This document shows positions 50,140-61,984 of a stretch of DNA of 64,000 nt, one piece after another. The stretch's first letter is position 1. Every line of letters starts with the position of its first letter. The stretch is from positions 6,531,001-6,595,000 of the forward strand of contig NC_071668.1 of NCBI RefSeq assembly GCF_028554725.1, written 5' to 3'. The translations under genes and the position numbers were made by a program. The notes below the pieces were generated by a model. It was not told the DNA's origin. It saw nothing but the letters and a program-made list of their open reading frames with translations, and did not search any database. This DNA is from Zeugodacus cucurbitae (lineage: Eukaryota > Arthropoda > Insecta > Diptera > Tephritidae).

Positions 50140-51965
50140 ATGGAAATAATAAATACGCTTCATTTTAAATAAAATACATGCTTAAAAATCCATCTATCAT
50201 CACAAGTTTCAAAAATAATCACTGAGAACTCACTCTTTACTTCACTATTCATTTTTAAATAGATAATCTTCAGTGTTACACCCACAGTACACAACAAATA
50301 ATAATTTTAAATATTCCAATTGTATACTTAAGTAATCTGTAAATCACAACAACCACTAAAAGTGACGCCTGTCAAATTAAAGCCAACTTAACACCGCAAC
50401 ATTTTCATATCAAAGGGTATTATCTGCTCGCTAGTGAGCGTATATTAAAATGGATTAAAGTATTTGCAAACTACAGCGGTGGGCCAGCACGCGAATGCAA
50501 TCAATTAGGGGCGTTTAGAAAAAAACAGAAAAAAAAATTAATGGGAAAATAAAAGTAAAAAAATACAAAAACATAAAACTAGGAACAAAATAATAAAAAA
50601 ATAAAAATAAGGAAAAATAAATAAATTTTAGCGCTTTGAAATAGTTGAAACTAGTGCTGTTGTTATACATACATAGCTACTACTCTAACATTCATATATG
50701 CCAACTACCAGCAACTACAATTCCCCTTAGATGGTCATTAGAGCGCTGCAGCGCGCCTAAAAGTAGGCCAAACAGCTTGGATAGCAAGCTAGCTGCTGAC
50801 TGCTTGTCAGCAATGACAGTTAAATTAATTGATTCGAATCAACTAAACAAAGTTTTTTTCTCATTTTTCTATTATATTCTACACTTTAGTGTAAGAGTGA
50901 GTGTTTATGGGTGTGGGCGGTAAGTAATAAGTTTTTTCGTATATCTATTGTCGTTGGTGTACACATTTATTACCTTTCATTTATTTCACTTTATTTTGAT
51001 AAGTTTTGTGGTGGCAGCGCTTTTGATAGTTGACACAGAAAAATTCCAGCGTTTCTTCATATACATATTCATAGGAGTACAAATGTTTTACCCATCTTCC
51101 TCCTCCCACACCCCTCCCACACCGCGTGCTTCAGTCCGCTCCTCTGGCGACTTAAGTGCTCTCATTGTCTGCCTTGCCTTGTTGTTGTATGCATTTACGT
51201 AAATTGTGCTTTATTGTTGTCATTTGTGGTTGGTATTTGGTGTGCGTGCGCCTAAAAGCATGCCAACACTCACATATGTCAAGCGCTGCGTCTGTGTGTA
51301 TGTGTGCAAGCAACTCCGCAGCTAAAGCTATCATAAATTACTTAATAGCCTCATGTTCAATGTGCGCACACCGTTAATGCAACGGTAAATGTGATTGTAT
51401 ATACGAGTATGTATGTGTATGTATGATTAACTACTATGTATGCGGTGGGTGTTGGTGTTGGCGTTGGCGTTCACAGGTGAGCATTTCTTCAGCTACTGCT
51501 CATTTATTGCCGCTGATGGATGTGCAACAACAACAATAGCGACAGCGCATACATTTGCTTAGCACTTCGCTGCCAAAGTGCCAACGGCGTCAACCAACTC
51601 GGCTTGACGATGTGTTGATTTGCGTCCCCAAGCGCTGCACGTCAGACACAAATGGCGCGCGTCAGCGAGCGACAGTTTCTCATGACGAGGCGCAGCTGAC
51701 ATTTAATTTAATTCAATGGTATTAGTACGAGTATTTGAATGGAAATAATTGCATGGGATTTTCAACATTTATTACATTGGATTCTCTGGTGATTTAGATC
51801 GTATTTAGTTGATTGTTGTATGTACAGCTGAGCACGTAGAGCACAATGTAACCTGGAGAGAGTGGGGATCGGTTTATACTTATAAAAAGAAGGTCTTCCA
51901 ACTCCTCTTTACCTATTTTCTTGTTGCAACACGTATCTAAAATATCAGAGATCTCGATGCACTCC
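50140..51965. other. Non-coding DNA, GC-richer toward 51470-51720
   Basis: 50745-50770 and 51243-51265 contain single GCGCCTAAAAG boxes of the block E family. 51470-51720 is a distinct GC-rich island with CAGCTG E-boxes and no open frame; it may be regulatory. Confidence 0.3.
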
Positions 51966-51967
51966 AC

Positions 51968-52150
51968 TCAATATTTGCTCTCTCTCTTTCTCTTCAAAAA
52001 GCCTGTTCTTCATTGAAAATTTCTCTCTTCATTCTTTGCTATCTACCATCTACTTACTCTCACTATTTGCTCTCTCTCTCTTACTCTTTAAAAACCCTGC
52101 TCTTCATTGAAGTTTTCTCTCTTCCTTCCAATTTAATGCTCTCTCAATGT
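51968..52150. repeat. Two-unit pyrimidine-rich tandem repeat (92 bp)
   Basis: TTTGCTCTCTCTCT and the following TTCTTCATTGAA...TTTCTCTCTTC occur at 51968 and again at 52060 with a few differences. Confidence 0.7.
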
Positions 52151-52159
52151 TTGACAATA

Positions 52160-53255
52160 ACTTTCTCGATCGATGTTGCGGGTTTATCGTTAGCATTTTC
52201 TTCTCATTTCAAAATTTAAAAAAAAATTTTTCGTCGAAATTTTTGTAATTTGATAGAGAATCTATAAAAGTCTTCTCTCATCTGACCGAGCCCGTATATA
52301 ACGGTATATAATTTTCCAAATTTATACCTAAATTTTAGTTATGAAAGTACATAAATACACCAAAAAATAACAAGCGCGCCAAATTAAAATCATTATTAAT
52401 CTCACTCACTCTCCTTCTCACTAGTGCTACTTCCGCTTTCTTTCCCGCCTAATCTTTACATATTTCGTTTATTTCAACTGTTTCCTTCATTACCATCTGT
52501 GGTTTGTGGTAAAATGCCATGCACAAATTAATGATTTTCCCCAAAGTGTTACCCCGGAGCATGCCCTCTGCTCACTAGTCTTAGTTACAGCTTCTTTGCT
52601 TCGTTCTCTTGTATATTTGTTTGTGTAGTTCATTTGGCCATTTTTGTGCTTAATACTCATGTAAGCATAATAAATTTGACCATTTTTGCTTAAATACCTA
52701 AGGATTTGGTTTGGAAATTGTTGCCGTTGTTGTTGCTGCCATTACCATTGGCGTTATGTCAGCCGCAGGTGGTTGAGCGTAAATTGAGCGTAACGCTATT
52801 TTATTATACCGACTGCACTATTAATGGTTGTAGTAGTGCAAAACTTCTAAGACAGCTAAAGTGCAGTGAAGGTGAAGAAGAAGAAGTTTTTCTCATTTGT
52901 AGACGTCATGGCGCATTGTTTTTGTTGTTTTCACGTAGTTTTTTGTTTTTGTTTGGAAGTTGAGAGATTGAAGGTTACTTCTGGTAGTAAGAAATCTTTT
53001 TTGATTAAATTTGGAAAATTGCACTGGGTGTTCAATCCCAGGTGGAATTCTGCAAAAGCTCGTTGTTGCTTTCTACTTCGATTGTGGAAGAGATGATGGA
53101 AGAAGAATTCAAGCAGTCGGTTAAGCAAATATAGAACAACAAATATAATTTCAAAATTTCCAAACTATTTTGAAGCTCATCTTATATAGTAAATACAAAT
53201 TTTTAAAATTTCGAAATGCTTCATGATGGTTTATAAATATTTAACGATTTGTCAC
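52160..53255. other. Non-coding DNA
   Basis: No element or gene recognised. 52700-53100 is less AT-rich with short unremarkable frames. Confidence 0.35.
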
Positions 53256-53950
53256 GGTATCGATAGATAGGTGCTTAGACAGTTTGAAACTTGGAATAGA
53301 TAGTTTTTTCTTTTTACTTCGCTAGCTGTCTGAAAATATGTTAACGATGAAAGTTATCGATTATTTTAATTGAATTCAAAATCGTTCATCGATAAAAGTT
53401 ATCGATTATTTTGATAAATAACAGATTTTTTGATAACTTTTTCTTACCTATTTATAGTAATGTGTAGAAATAATTACTGTATTCAAATTTTTCAAATTAT
53501 TTATGATATATTATCGATAGAAACGGGAAGACCTACGATTAAATGATATCGATCATTTATATTGAAATAGTTTATCAATAAAAAATATCGACGAAATTAT
53601 TAAAGAACAGAATATTTAAAAAAAAAAAATCGAAAACATGTTATCGATGATCGATATGGGAGCCACGCCCATTTCAAATTTTTTATAGAAATTTGAGTTC
53701 AGCGCTTCTGTACCGTCTTTACCATGAAATTTAAGGTTTCTGTTGGTTTTCCTTACTGAATTAAAGCACTTTTAGTAATTTTCAACCTGACCATTGTGTG
53801 GGAGTTAGGCGTGGTTATAATCCGATTTTCATTTTTTCCATTTTTAAACTCGAACGTTTGGTTGATATAGCTTTAGTAGTATACGAGATGAAATTATTAA
53901 AGAATATACTATTTAAAAAAAATCGATAACATGTTATCGATATGATTTTT
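53256..53950. promoter_or_regulatory. Cluster of TATCGAT/ATCGATA motifs
   Basis: About ten ATCGAT-type motifs occur (53260, 53354, 53390, 53405, 53512, 53549, 53637, 53645, 53925, 53935). In flies TATCGATA is the DRE site and CGATA clusters bind BEAF-32. The match is to short motifs only. Confidence 0.35.
53656..53895 (-). mobile_element. Diverged fragment of the INE-like element
   Basis: CACTTTTAGTAATTTTCAACCT followed by TAGGCGTGGTTATAATCCGAT is the reverse complement of the middle of copies A and B. No ends are preserved. It is flanked by direct repeats of about 60 bp (GAnGAAATTATTAAAGAA...ACATGTTATCGAT). Confidence 0.6.
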
Positions 53951-53959
53951 GCAGAAAAT

Positions 53960-55895
53960 TTATAGATTATCGTGCAACTAATAGTAGCAACAAAATTTAG
54001 AATTTTAACTATTTTTGAAGAGACTTAACCACAACCGTTCGATCACTCTCAAATGGGTGTTTCTCAGCACTAAGTTTTTGACAGCTCATTCATTATGGTC
54101 CAAGCTGAGTTTACCACATTTTATATAGTGTCTTGCATTGAAGAAAGTGTATTTTCTGCTTGTTGTTATATTATTTTTTGTGTTAACAATATGAAGTTTC
54201 TAAAAATAAGTTCTTCAGAATTCTCGTTTACTAAGTTTCAGAAAAAAATAATCAAGCGTACCTTTACTTACACTACACACTGTAAATAATCCACATAAGC
54301 AAGTTATAACACATACAAAAGTAAACTTAACAAAGAAGTCTCCCAACATTTGTACACGTTATTACATAACACTCGGTGGCATTGTTTGCCTTCATCACTC
54401 ATTCGTTAGCTTTCACATTCAATACAAGCGAGCACTTAAAACTAGCCAGTTCTTTGAATAACTGTATAACTGTGTGACGCACGTACGGTCGACGTTTTTG
54501 GGTGGTGAGCACAGAAAACACAAAATTGGGTCACTATATTAACGGTAACAATTTGGACAAAATTTCAGTTTTTCCGAGCAGTGACCAAACAATCTCATAT
54601 ATACCTAGATGTACACACTCTCAAATAGCCGACCAACAACAACTGTGACTGAACTGGACACGGTTGATGATATGTGGTTACTACGCTTGGTAGTCAGCAC
54701 TGAAATTTTTGATTGCTGTGCGAAAGGTGATTTTAGAGGCAAAGCGTAGATTATAAAGCTAAATGAATTTGTAACCATTTGACACACTAACGGTTGTTGG
54801 GTGTTTTGGATTTGGTTTGGATGTTTAGTATGAAAAACGAAAAATGAAGCAACAAAAATTTGAAAAAATAGAAAAAAATTTTAGCTTTGGATTTTTGAAA
54901 AATGTTTTCATAAATCCATATGTATTTCTGCTTGTTTATGTGTGTTTTGTGAAGTTCCTGGACCTTTGCGCTTGGCACATTTCACTACCGTTGACTTTTC
55001 TGACAGTTTATTGTATTTTACTAAAATTAACTGTAAAACGAAGCAAGTGCATAGAGAGCAAAAAAAATCAAAATCACACATACACTCATTCACAGAGAAG
55101 CTGAAATAAACAAATTGTTATGCAACCGTATTTCTGTGCATGTATATGAAAGCACCGAGACAATTTCCTAAAAGCAACATCATTCAATTTATACTACATT
55201 GAAATGTTTATAAACATGCATACAAACACACACAGGCACATAAACGCTCATACATAGACACATACACACTCTCAGAAGAACACACACACATACAAGCTTT
55301 GCTGCAGTGAGGCACCGCTCTGAGTGTATATTCATGTCAACTTGTCTTGCTTGCGCTGACCACAGCGCTAGAACAATAGAAAAAAAAAAACAAAAGCAAA
55401 AATAACAACAACAGCAAACAATCAGCGTACACATAATAAAACCACAATAAGAATATAAGTGTAGAAGTGTACAAGTGTACAAGGGGATGAATGGACATAA
55501 AAGCACAATTAAACCGCATGTTACTTCATTTTGTGGTCTTTGACTTGTTTTGCCATTGTCAACAAATACAAAGTGCTTGCGCTGAAAGGAATGCATTCAG
55601 TGCTGCATAGAGTTGAAAATAATGGTATAGTGTAGAAGAAGACATACACACCTATATCTAATATATATGTACTAAAAATATTTTCACAGCTCGAGAACGA
55701 CCATGCCCATTAATTAATCTAGCTTAGAATCCTAAGATTAATGTTTCTTAAAAATAAAATTTTGAAGACATTGGAAGGACAAAAACTCTCTGACAAGAAC
55801 CTCTGTCTACCAAACAAAAAATCTAGCGTACTAATATATAATATATAACAATCGTATCAAAGAAACAATAACATATTATACAATTTTTCAAAATT
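53960..55895. other. Non-coding DNA
   Basis: 54380-54800 is GC-richer; 55200-55300 is CA-rich. No gene or element recognised. Confidence 0.35.
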
Positions 55896-56095
55896 TTGGC
55901 ATAGAGTTGCCACCTATTGAAAATTTTAAATTAAAAAAAATGTAATAAATGTGTCCACAGCGTAAGGCGTTGAGAAAGCTGTTTAGAAATCGTTCACGAA
56001 AATTTTCATTAAAAATATTTCGGTTGGAGTTGCCACCTATCCAAAAAAACGAGAAAATTGCAAATTGCTATTTTTGAATACAGTTGCCACTTATC
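55896..56095 (-). repeat. GTTGCCACCTA repeat block F
   Basis: Three boxes, GAGTTGCCACCTAT, GAGTTGCCACCTAT and CAGTTGCCACTTAT, lie near 55904, 56026 and 56081 in minus orientation. Confidence 0.6.
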
Positions 56096-56099
56096 GAAA

Positions 56100-58050
56100 T
56101 AATACAAATTAATTATTATTATTATTCAATTTACATAAGAAGCTTATAGCATTTTCGCACAGCCAAATTAACTGAGCAATTAAATTTTTAATTGAGGAAC
56201 CAATTTTTACCCTTCGTACTGCCGGCTAATCGATAATCGATCAGCTGTTATGCATTTCTGTTGTTGCTTTTCATAAGAAGTTGGTAAGTTTCAACAGCCC
56301 ACAGCCATTATTTCCAGAAGCGACATCTACCGTCGCATAGCATTAATGCTATTTTATCAAAAAATATATTAATTTCATATTTCATTTTCAACTCGATTAA
56401 AATTCGATCGAAAATTAGATTTTTACTTTGTATGACAAATCAATCTAAATCAGCGCCTTAATCGAGCAAATGCCGCTTAATTGATCAATTAGCTCATGTT
56501 CGAAAAAGCTATTAAGAAAGCTCTCCATTGAAAATTTAGTTCTTTTTTAACTACATGGACACCATAATATAGTTTGGAACACAATTGTACCAAATTTACT
56601 AAGACCTTATAGAATTTTTATTGAGAACAATTCTTTACATGTCCTTTCTCGGAAAGAAAGAAGAAAGAGTTTAAAACATGTTTCACACTCATTGAACTTA
56701 AACTCTTGAGTAGTTAATAAAGCAATTCCTTGTCATAGTTCCATAATACTCACAAAGCGAGGAATTTACTGCACAAAACACAGCTATGAGTATACATATA
56801 CGTACATATATAGGTACTCTATTTACTCAAAAGCAACCCTGCTGTGAGTTATTCAAGCGCTCTGACCTATCATCCGCAAAACAGTTTGCCAGCTACAGTG
56901 ACATCAAGGCCACCCGCCATGCTGTTGACAAATAATTCATGCAAAGCTGAAGATCTCTTCGAAGGGCATCACAAAACACAAAAGACCGATGAGAATTGTT
57001 TTTATTTTTCGGGCAATGCGTCGAAACCGCAAGCAAGGATGATGAGGAAACGATGAGGAGAAGAAGCCATGCGGCACAGCAGCAGCAGGCAGCAGAGTTG
57101 CTCAAAATGAAGGCGTGTGGCAAGCATAAAATTGTGGCTGCATCAAATCTTCTCGTGACAAAAATTAAAATCGTAAATCATACGTGCAGCTGGCGAGTGA
57201 GCGAGTTATCGAATGTTGGGAATGATAGGGTGCTGAAAGGAGTAGAAATTGAAGGACAAAATGCAAACAAAGCGTAAGACTCACACACACACAGAATTCG
57301 ACAGAGCTCCCCTCAATATCTTAAGCCACTGCTGGCAGTTTCGGGCTTTTGTTACGCCCTGCAACTGTGGTTGGTGGAAGGTCTCAGCAGTGGCGCTGCG
57401 ATTGTCCCTCTGTGTCTTATCTTCGCTGCAAAAATATTTCTTTTGTGGCTTTTCGCTATTTCATTTATTTTATTTTTCAATTTAAGTTTTACCGCTCAAT
57501 TTTTTTTCTTGTTTTCGTTTTTGTTTTTGAGTTGTTTGTTTGGTCTCCTTTGGTCAGGCATGAGGGAACAACGAAATTGTGTGGCATGCCGTGAAATCAA
57601 TAAATTTTCTACTTTGTTGGAAAGAAGTTAAATTAAATTTTTTGACAGCGTATGCAAATAACAACAACAATAGCAAAATCAGTTATGCTATGCAAGATTA
57701 ATGAATTTATTGGACCTTAAAAGAGTGTATGGGAGGCATTGCAATTCATTCAATCATAAACTTAGATAGGTATATATATGTTATGATTTTGAAACTTTAG
57801 AGAATGGCGAAACGAACAAGCGACTGGCATATATGAGATCTAATAACATAATCTAATAGGATATGGAATAAAACAGTGATGCCTATTCAAAGACATACTA
57901 AAGAAAGAGAGGAAAAACGACAATTCCTCAGATAGGCGCTTTAAAACTACTGAAAGCTTAGTATTTATCAGACTGATTAATCTTCAGCAGTTGGCTATTA
58001 TAATTTTCTCCAGATTCTACTAATTTGAACCCTTGAAAAATTTTTCGATT
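56100..58050. other. Non-coding DNA upstream of the 216-bp repeats
   Basis: 56840-57640 is GC-richer. Frames there are short and unremarkable. Confidence 0.35.
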
Positions 58051-58053
58051 TTA

Positions 58054-59610
58054 GAAATGTGACCGCCTTTATCGGTCGGTCTTTCAAGATCAAGTCGGAA
58101 GTTGGTCGCAGTGCATTTAAATCAGAAGAGTCCAAAGCCGTCTTCGGGATAGGTATTCAATATCTGTCTCTTTCTCTCTATCAATCACTCCCCCTTCCTG
58201 TGTTGACTAAGATTATTCTCAAGAGTACTCTACTTAAAGGTCGCAGTGCATTTAAATCATAGAAGCCAAAGAGTTCAAAATTGTCTTCGGGATAGGAATT
58301 CAATATCTGCCTCTTTCTCTCTAGAAATGTGACCGCCTTTTCATTGCTCTACAACAAAAGCATGCACTCGCGTATGAAATATCAGCTTGTTAATGCGCCA
58401 AACACAGCCCAACTTGTTGACAAAATTGCCCGCTTGTCCACCGAAGCTCAATGCTGCACCGAATTACAGGAATTTTGCGCGCTCATGACCAGCATTACAG
58501 GGCAGTTGTTGCGTGTTTTTAAGCATGTACTGCATGTGCCATGTATGTGTGTGTGGTTGTGCCCCAAATTATTGTGGATTTTTACAGCTACACTTGTAGT
58601 TGTTGTTGTTGCCTGCGAGTCATGTTGTCAAATCGCCATTTATCGTTGTCAGCGCGTAACTTTTGCCTGCAGGCTTCCTCCCTCGCTCGCTACACAAACT
58701 TTCAGCGCTCGTTATCTCTCGTTAAACGCTGACAACACTGGTGTTCAGTTGCATGCAACAAAAAGCAGTTTATTAGTGTTTTAGAATGATACGCAGCTGA
58801 CACAGAGGTTTGAGAGGAAGGTTTGAAAAGTAAAATAATTTCCGACGGGTGTGCTAGAGCTAGAGAGTTAAAAAAATAGTTTTTTATTAAAAAATTAATT
58901 AAACCAAAGAAGTTTTTTCCTCAAATGTGGTTTGTCATCCACCGACTTCTGTGAAACAACCAGCTTGACCCTAAACTTTCTGTTAGTATACTCTTTTTAG
59001 TCCTCTAGTACGATAACTTGTCGATGTTTCAAGATCCAGTCGGAAGTTGGCAGCCATATTGTCCTCACTGCACTTTACACAATGGAGGGATCTTGGAGTC
59101 CGATACTCACTTAGAAATATAATCTGTAATATTCTCCGGAAAATTTAATATTTATTTCTCTCTCTAAGATTATTCTCGGTCGGTCTTTCAAGATCAAGTC
59201 GGAGGTCGGTATCCAAATTGGTCGCAGTGCATTTAAATCAGAAGAGTCCAAAGCTGTCTTCGGGATAGGTATTCAATATCTGTCTCTTTCCCTCTATCAA
59301 TCCCTCCCCCTTTCTGTGTTGACTAAGATTATTCTCAAGAGTACTCTACTTAAAGATTCTCACAAATTAAGACTCGCTAAGAGATTTATTCTCGATCGGT
59401 CTTTCAAGATCAAGTCGAAAGTCGGTATCCATATTGGTAGCAGTGCATTTAAATCAGAGGAGCCTAAGAGTCCAAAACTGTCTTCGGGATAGGAATTCAA
59501 TATCTGTCTCTTTCCCTCTATCAATCGCCTCCTCTCTCTCTGCTTTCACTATTATACTCAAGAGAACACTACTCGTACTCTCTCACAAATTTAGACTCTC
59601 TAAGTAATTT
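58054..59610. repeat. Tandem/dispersed family of about 216 bp upstream of the eys exon
   Basis: CTTTCAAGATCAAGTCG begins units at 58081, 59185 and 59401, with partial units at 58239 and 59029. Shared blocks are GCAGTGCATTTAAATCA, GTCTTCGGGATAGG, ATTCAATATCTG and a pyrimidine-rich CTCTTTCnCTCTATCAATC. The units at 58081 and 59185 are nearly identical although 1.1 kb apart. The segment at 58054 is bounded by an 18-bp direct repeat, AGAAATGTGACCGCCTTT, at 58054 and 58323. Confidence 0.75.
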
Positions 59611-59959
59611 TAATCAGTTAAGACAGCAGTTCAGAGAGAATAATTTATAATCCAATCAAAGTGGATCCTTAATTCAAATCAGTATAACCTTCACTTCTTC
59701 TAAACTGGTACTCGTCTGCTTGCGTCATTTATCGTGATAACATAAATTGTTTTTGATATTTATGATGCTTCATAATTCCTTTGATGCCTGACATCTTTTA
59801 CCAAATTCACTATCGTAAAAATTTGAATATCTACAACTGCAGCAAAGAGCCATACACATATATAATTCAATCATTTCAATCTCATTTATTTGCAGAGCAG
59901 CGAAATCAACCCTGTTTGCCAGAACGTAATAAACGAAAATGCAAATCCTTTTGATGTTG

Positions 59960-60788
59960 CCAGCACAAGAACGATGAGCGATCAAAGCGTGCGGCGATAG
60001 AAAAAGAGAGGTGAAGAGGAAAAATAAACAAGACTAACAGAGAGACACACTACAAATGCAAGAAGAGTAGTACGGCAGAAAGACACTAACAAGCGGTTCA
60101 ATAGTGTCCATAGTTGAAGCAACAACAACAGCACGAAACAAATAAGTCGAGAGCGAGCAGAACAGAGTATCCCGAAAGGAAATAAACAATTTACGCAAAC
60201 GATAAAAGTTAATAAAACACTTAAGCGGATTGTGCGACAGCATTGCCAAAGCGACAACAACAGCAAAAACAACAGCAACAGTCTCAATATCACTAGCAAA
60301 AAGCTGCGATAAAAGCGAAAAGAAACAAGCAACTAAGATAAACGACACTGTAGCAACAAGGAATTGTATGCCAGAAGAACATTAAAGTGGCCGAAGACAG
60401 AGTGCAACAGAGCACGAGGGCGGAGTAGAGCAAGCAAGCCAGCAAGCAAATATATTGCTATTGCAACAGCAGCAACAAAAGCAACAGCGAAGGAGCAAGA
60501 GCAGCGCATAATCAATCAATATCGAGCGTGGGGCGAGGCGAGGCAAAGAGCAAGCAGCAAACATACACAAAAAGTAGTCCAACGTAAGACATAAATAACT
60601 GACGAAACTGATAAGTACTGCGACAGCGCGAGCAAAAACAACAGCAACAAAAACCATAAATAAAAATATAAAAGAATATATCTTGAACTGGGCGCTGAGA
60701 CCCGGCGACGCAACTACTTAGTTGCATGCTAAAAGCAGTGCTGCCAGCTGGATTTTAATGCCAAGCACTTGAGATAATTCAAAGGGAG
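59960..60788 (+). other. eys: Probable 5' leader of the eys exon
   Basis: This purine- and CAA-rich stretch has AACAACAACAGC runs typical of fly 5' leaders, and the texture continues into the coding exon. It contains a few short upstream frames. No transcription start was identified. Leu-rich frames on the opposite strand are artefacts of the CAA/CAG triplets. Confidence 0.45.
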
Positions 60789-61984
60789 ATGACCAAAAAG
60801 CGACGCTTGCCAACAACGCCAACAACAAGACTACTACTGACGACGCGCAACAGCGCGCTTCCAAGGCGGACGCCAGGAGCGGCAGCGTCACAAGCCGCAG
60901 TTTCCATAGTGTCGAGCAACATGCGAAGCGCCGCGGCAATGACGTCAATGGATAATGTGCGAACAAGCAGCAACAAAAACAACAATAATAATGACTCAAT
61001 TCGATGCATACACAACAACAACACTATAACGCCCCGCAACGGTGGCGACAACATGGAGAGCGGCCGCGATCAGCGACGAAGCGAAAACGCTCACAGTAAA
61101 TCCCAGAGCTACGTCAATTGTGCAAGCGTAATGTCAGCGATAAGTAATGAAAATATTGGCAGGCGACAGGCATGTTGCCTGGCAGCCACAGATGCCAACA
61201 AAATTCCGTGTGGCAAGTACCAACGAAGTGAGCCTATGCAGGCGTGTGAGGGCAATGCACTGCAGGCGTTAACTGCAGGGTCACAGACAGTGCAGCAGCA
61301 GCGCGGCAGCAACAACAAGTTATGCAACAACAACAAGTTATACAACAACAACATAAAGAATGCGCTTGCAACACAGTCAGCATTGCAACACGTCATATTC
61401 AAGGCAACTCTTTCAACCATTGCAGCTCCGCAGTGTCAAAGTGCTGTGAAAGCAGCAACAACAACAGCAGCAAAAAAAGTAATTAAAGTCAACTGCAAGC
61501 CTGTTGCAAAGCAAATGACTTCATCGACAACAACAAACGTATCGGCCGCTGACAATACGAAGAGAACAAGAAAACTATCCAAATCCACTGTCGAGTGTCC
61601 GAGCGTCATTACAGCGCAAGCCAGCGCCACGCCAGCACCAGCAAACTCATTGAGCCCAACAAAGACGTCTGCCGCCATACTTACAAACACCTACGCACCT
61701 GCAGCATTATCAACAACAACACGTATTGCTGCCAACTTATGGTCCACATTGCGGCAGCAAGCGCTCGTCATTTTTGAAGACTTCGTCCGTTGTCGTTCGT
61801 CAAATCACGCTGCCAATGGTGTAATGAAAAACAACAACAATAACAGCAGCGGCGGCATTGCAAACGGTTTTGTTTGGTTGTTGCCCGTACTCTGTCTGTT
61901 GGCTGCATTCGGCTGCGGTCAAGCTGGATTTGCTTGCCTCAGTAATCCTTGCGTTTTCGGTGTCTGCATCGATGGCTTGAATAG
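60789..61984 (+). CDS. eys: Eyes shut (eys)-like secreted EGF protein, first coding exon
   Basis: The exon encodes up to 398 complete codons and ends AAT AG|GTAAGT, leaving two bases of a codon. With C or T next, this gives Ser, matching the DGLNSSYSC context I recall from Drosophila Eys. Residues 1-345 are basic, Asn/Thr/Ala/Ser-rich low complexity. Met346 (61824) begins a classical secretory signal: MKNNNNN, hydrophobic core FVWLLPVLCLLAAF (361-374), likely cleavage after GQA (379). Then comes an EGF start with cysteines at 383, 388 and 393 (CLSNPCVFGVC). Eys is an extracellular proteoglycan-like EGF/laminin-G protein that opens the inter-rhabdomeral space in fly eyes. Translation may start at Met346, making the long upstream part untranslated, or at 60789 (purine at -3). 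Other EGF proteins such as Crumbs fit the EGF sequence less well. Confidence 0.72.
61824..61940 (+). other. eys: Alternative start and signal peptide of the eys exon
   Basis: An in-frame ATG with G at -3 sits 15 codons before the hydrophobic core. Starting here gives a 34-residue signal peptide of normal design, whereas the upstream start would bury the signal 360 residues in. Confidence 0.6.

Noticed and set aside
55189..55596. 135-codon Cys/Val-rich minus-strand frame
   Set aside because: Composed of reversed CA microsatellite and A-rich text; not protein-like.
58329..58784. 151-codon plus-strand frame (contains ...LVDKIARLSTEAQCCTELQ...)
   Set aside because: Begins at a non-ATG codon within a duplicated segment boundary and turns into TTG-triplet hydrophobic text; no family resemblance.
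60034..61054. Several Leu/Cys-rich minus-strand frames
   Set aside because: Mirror images of the CAA/CAG-rich eys leader and exon; no domain resemblance.
60789..61984. Crumbs as the identity of the plus-strand EGF exon
   Set aside because: Crumbs also has a long N-terminal lead, but the residues after the signal (GFACLSNPCVFGVCIDGLN) agree with Eys as I recall it.
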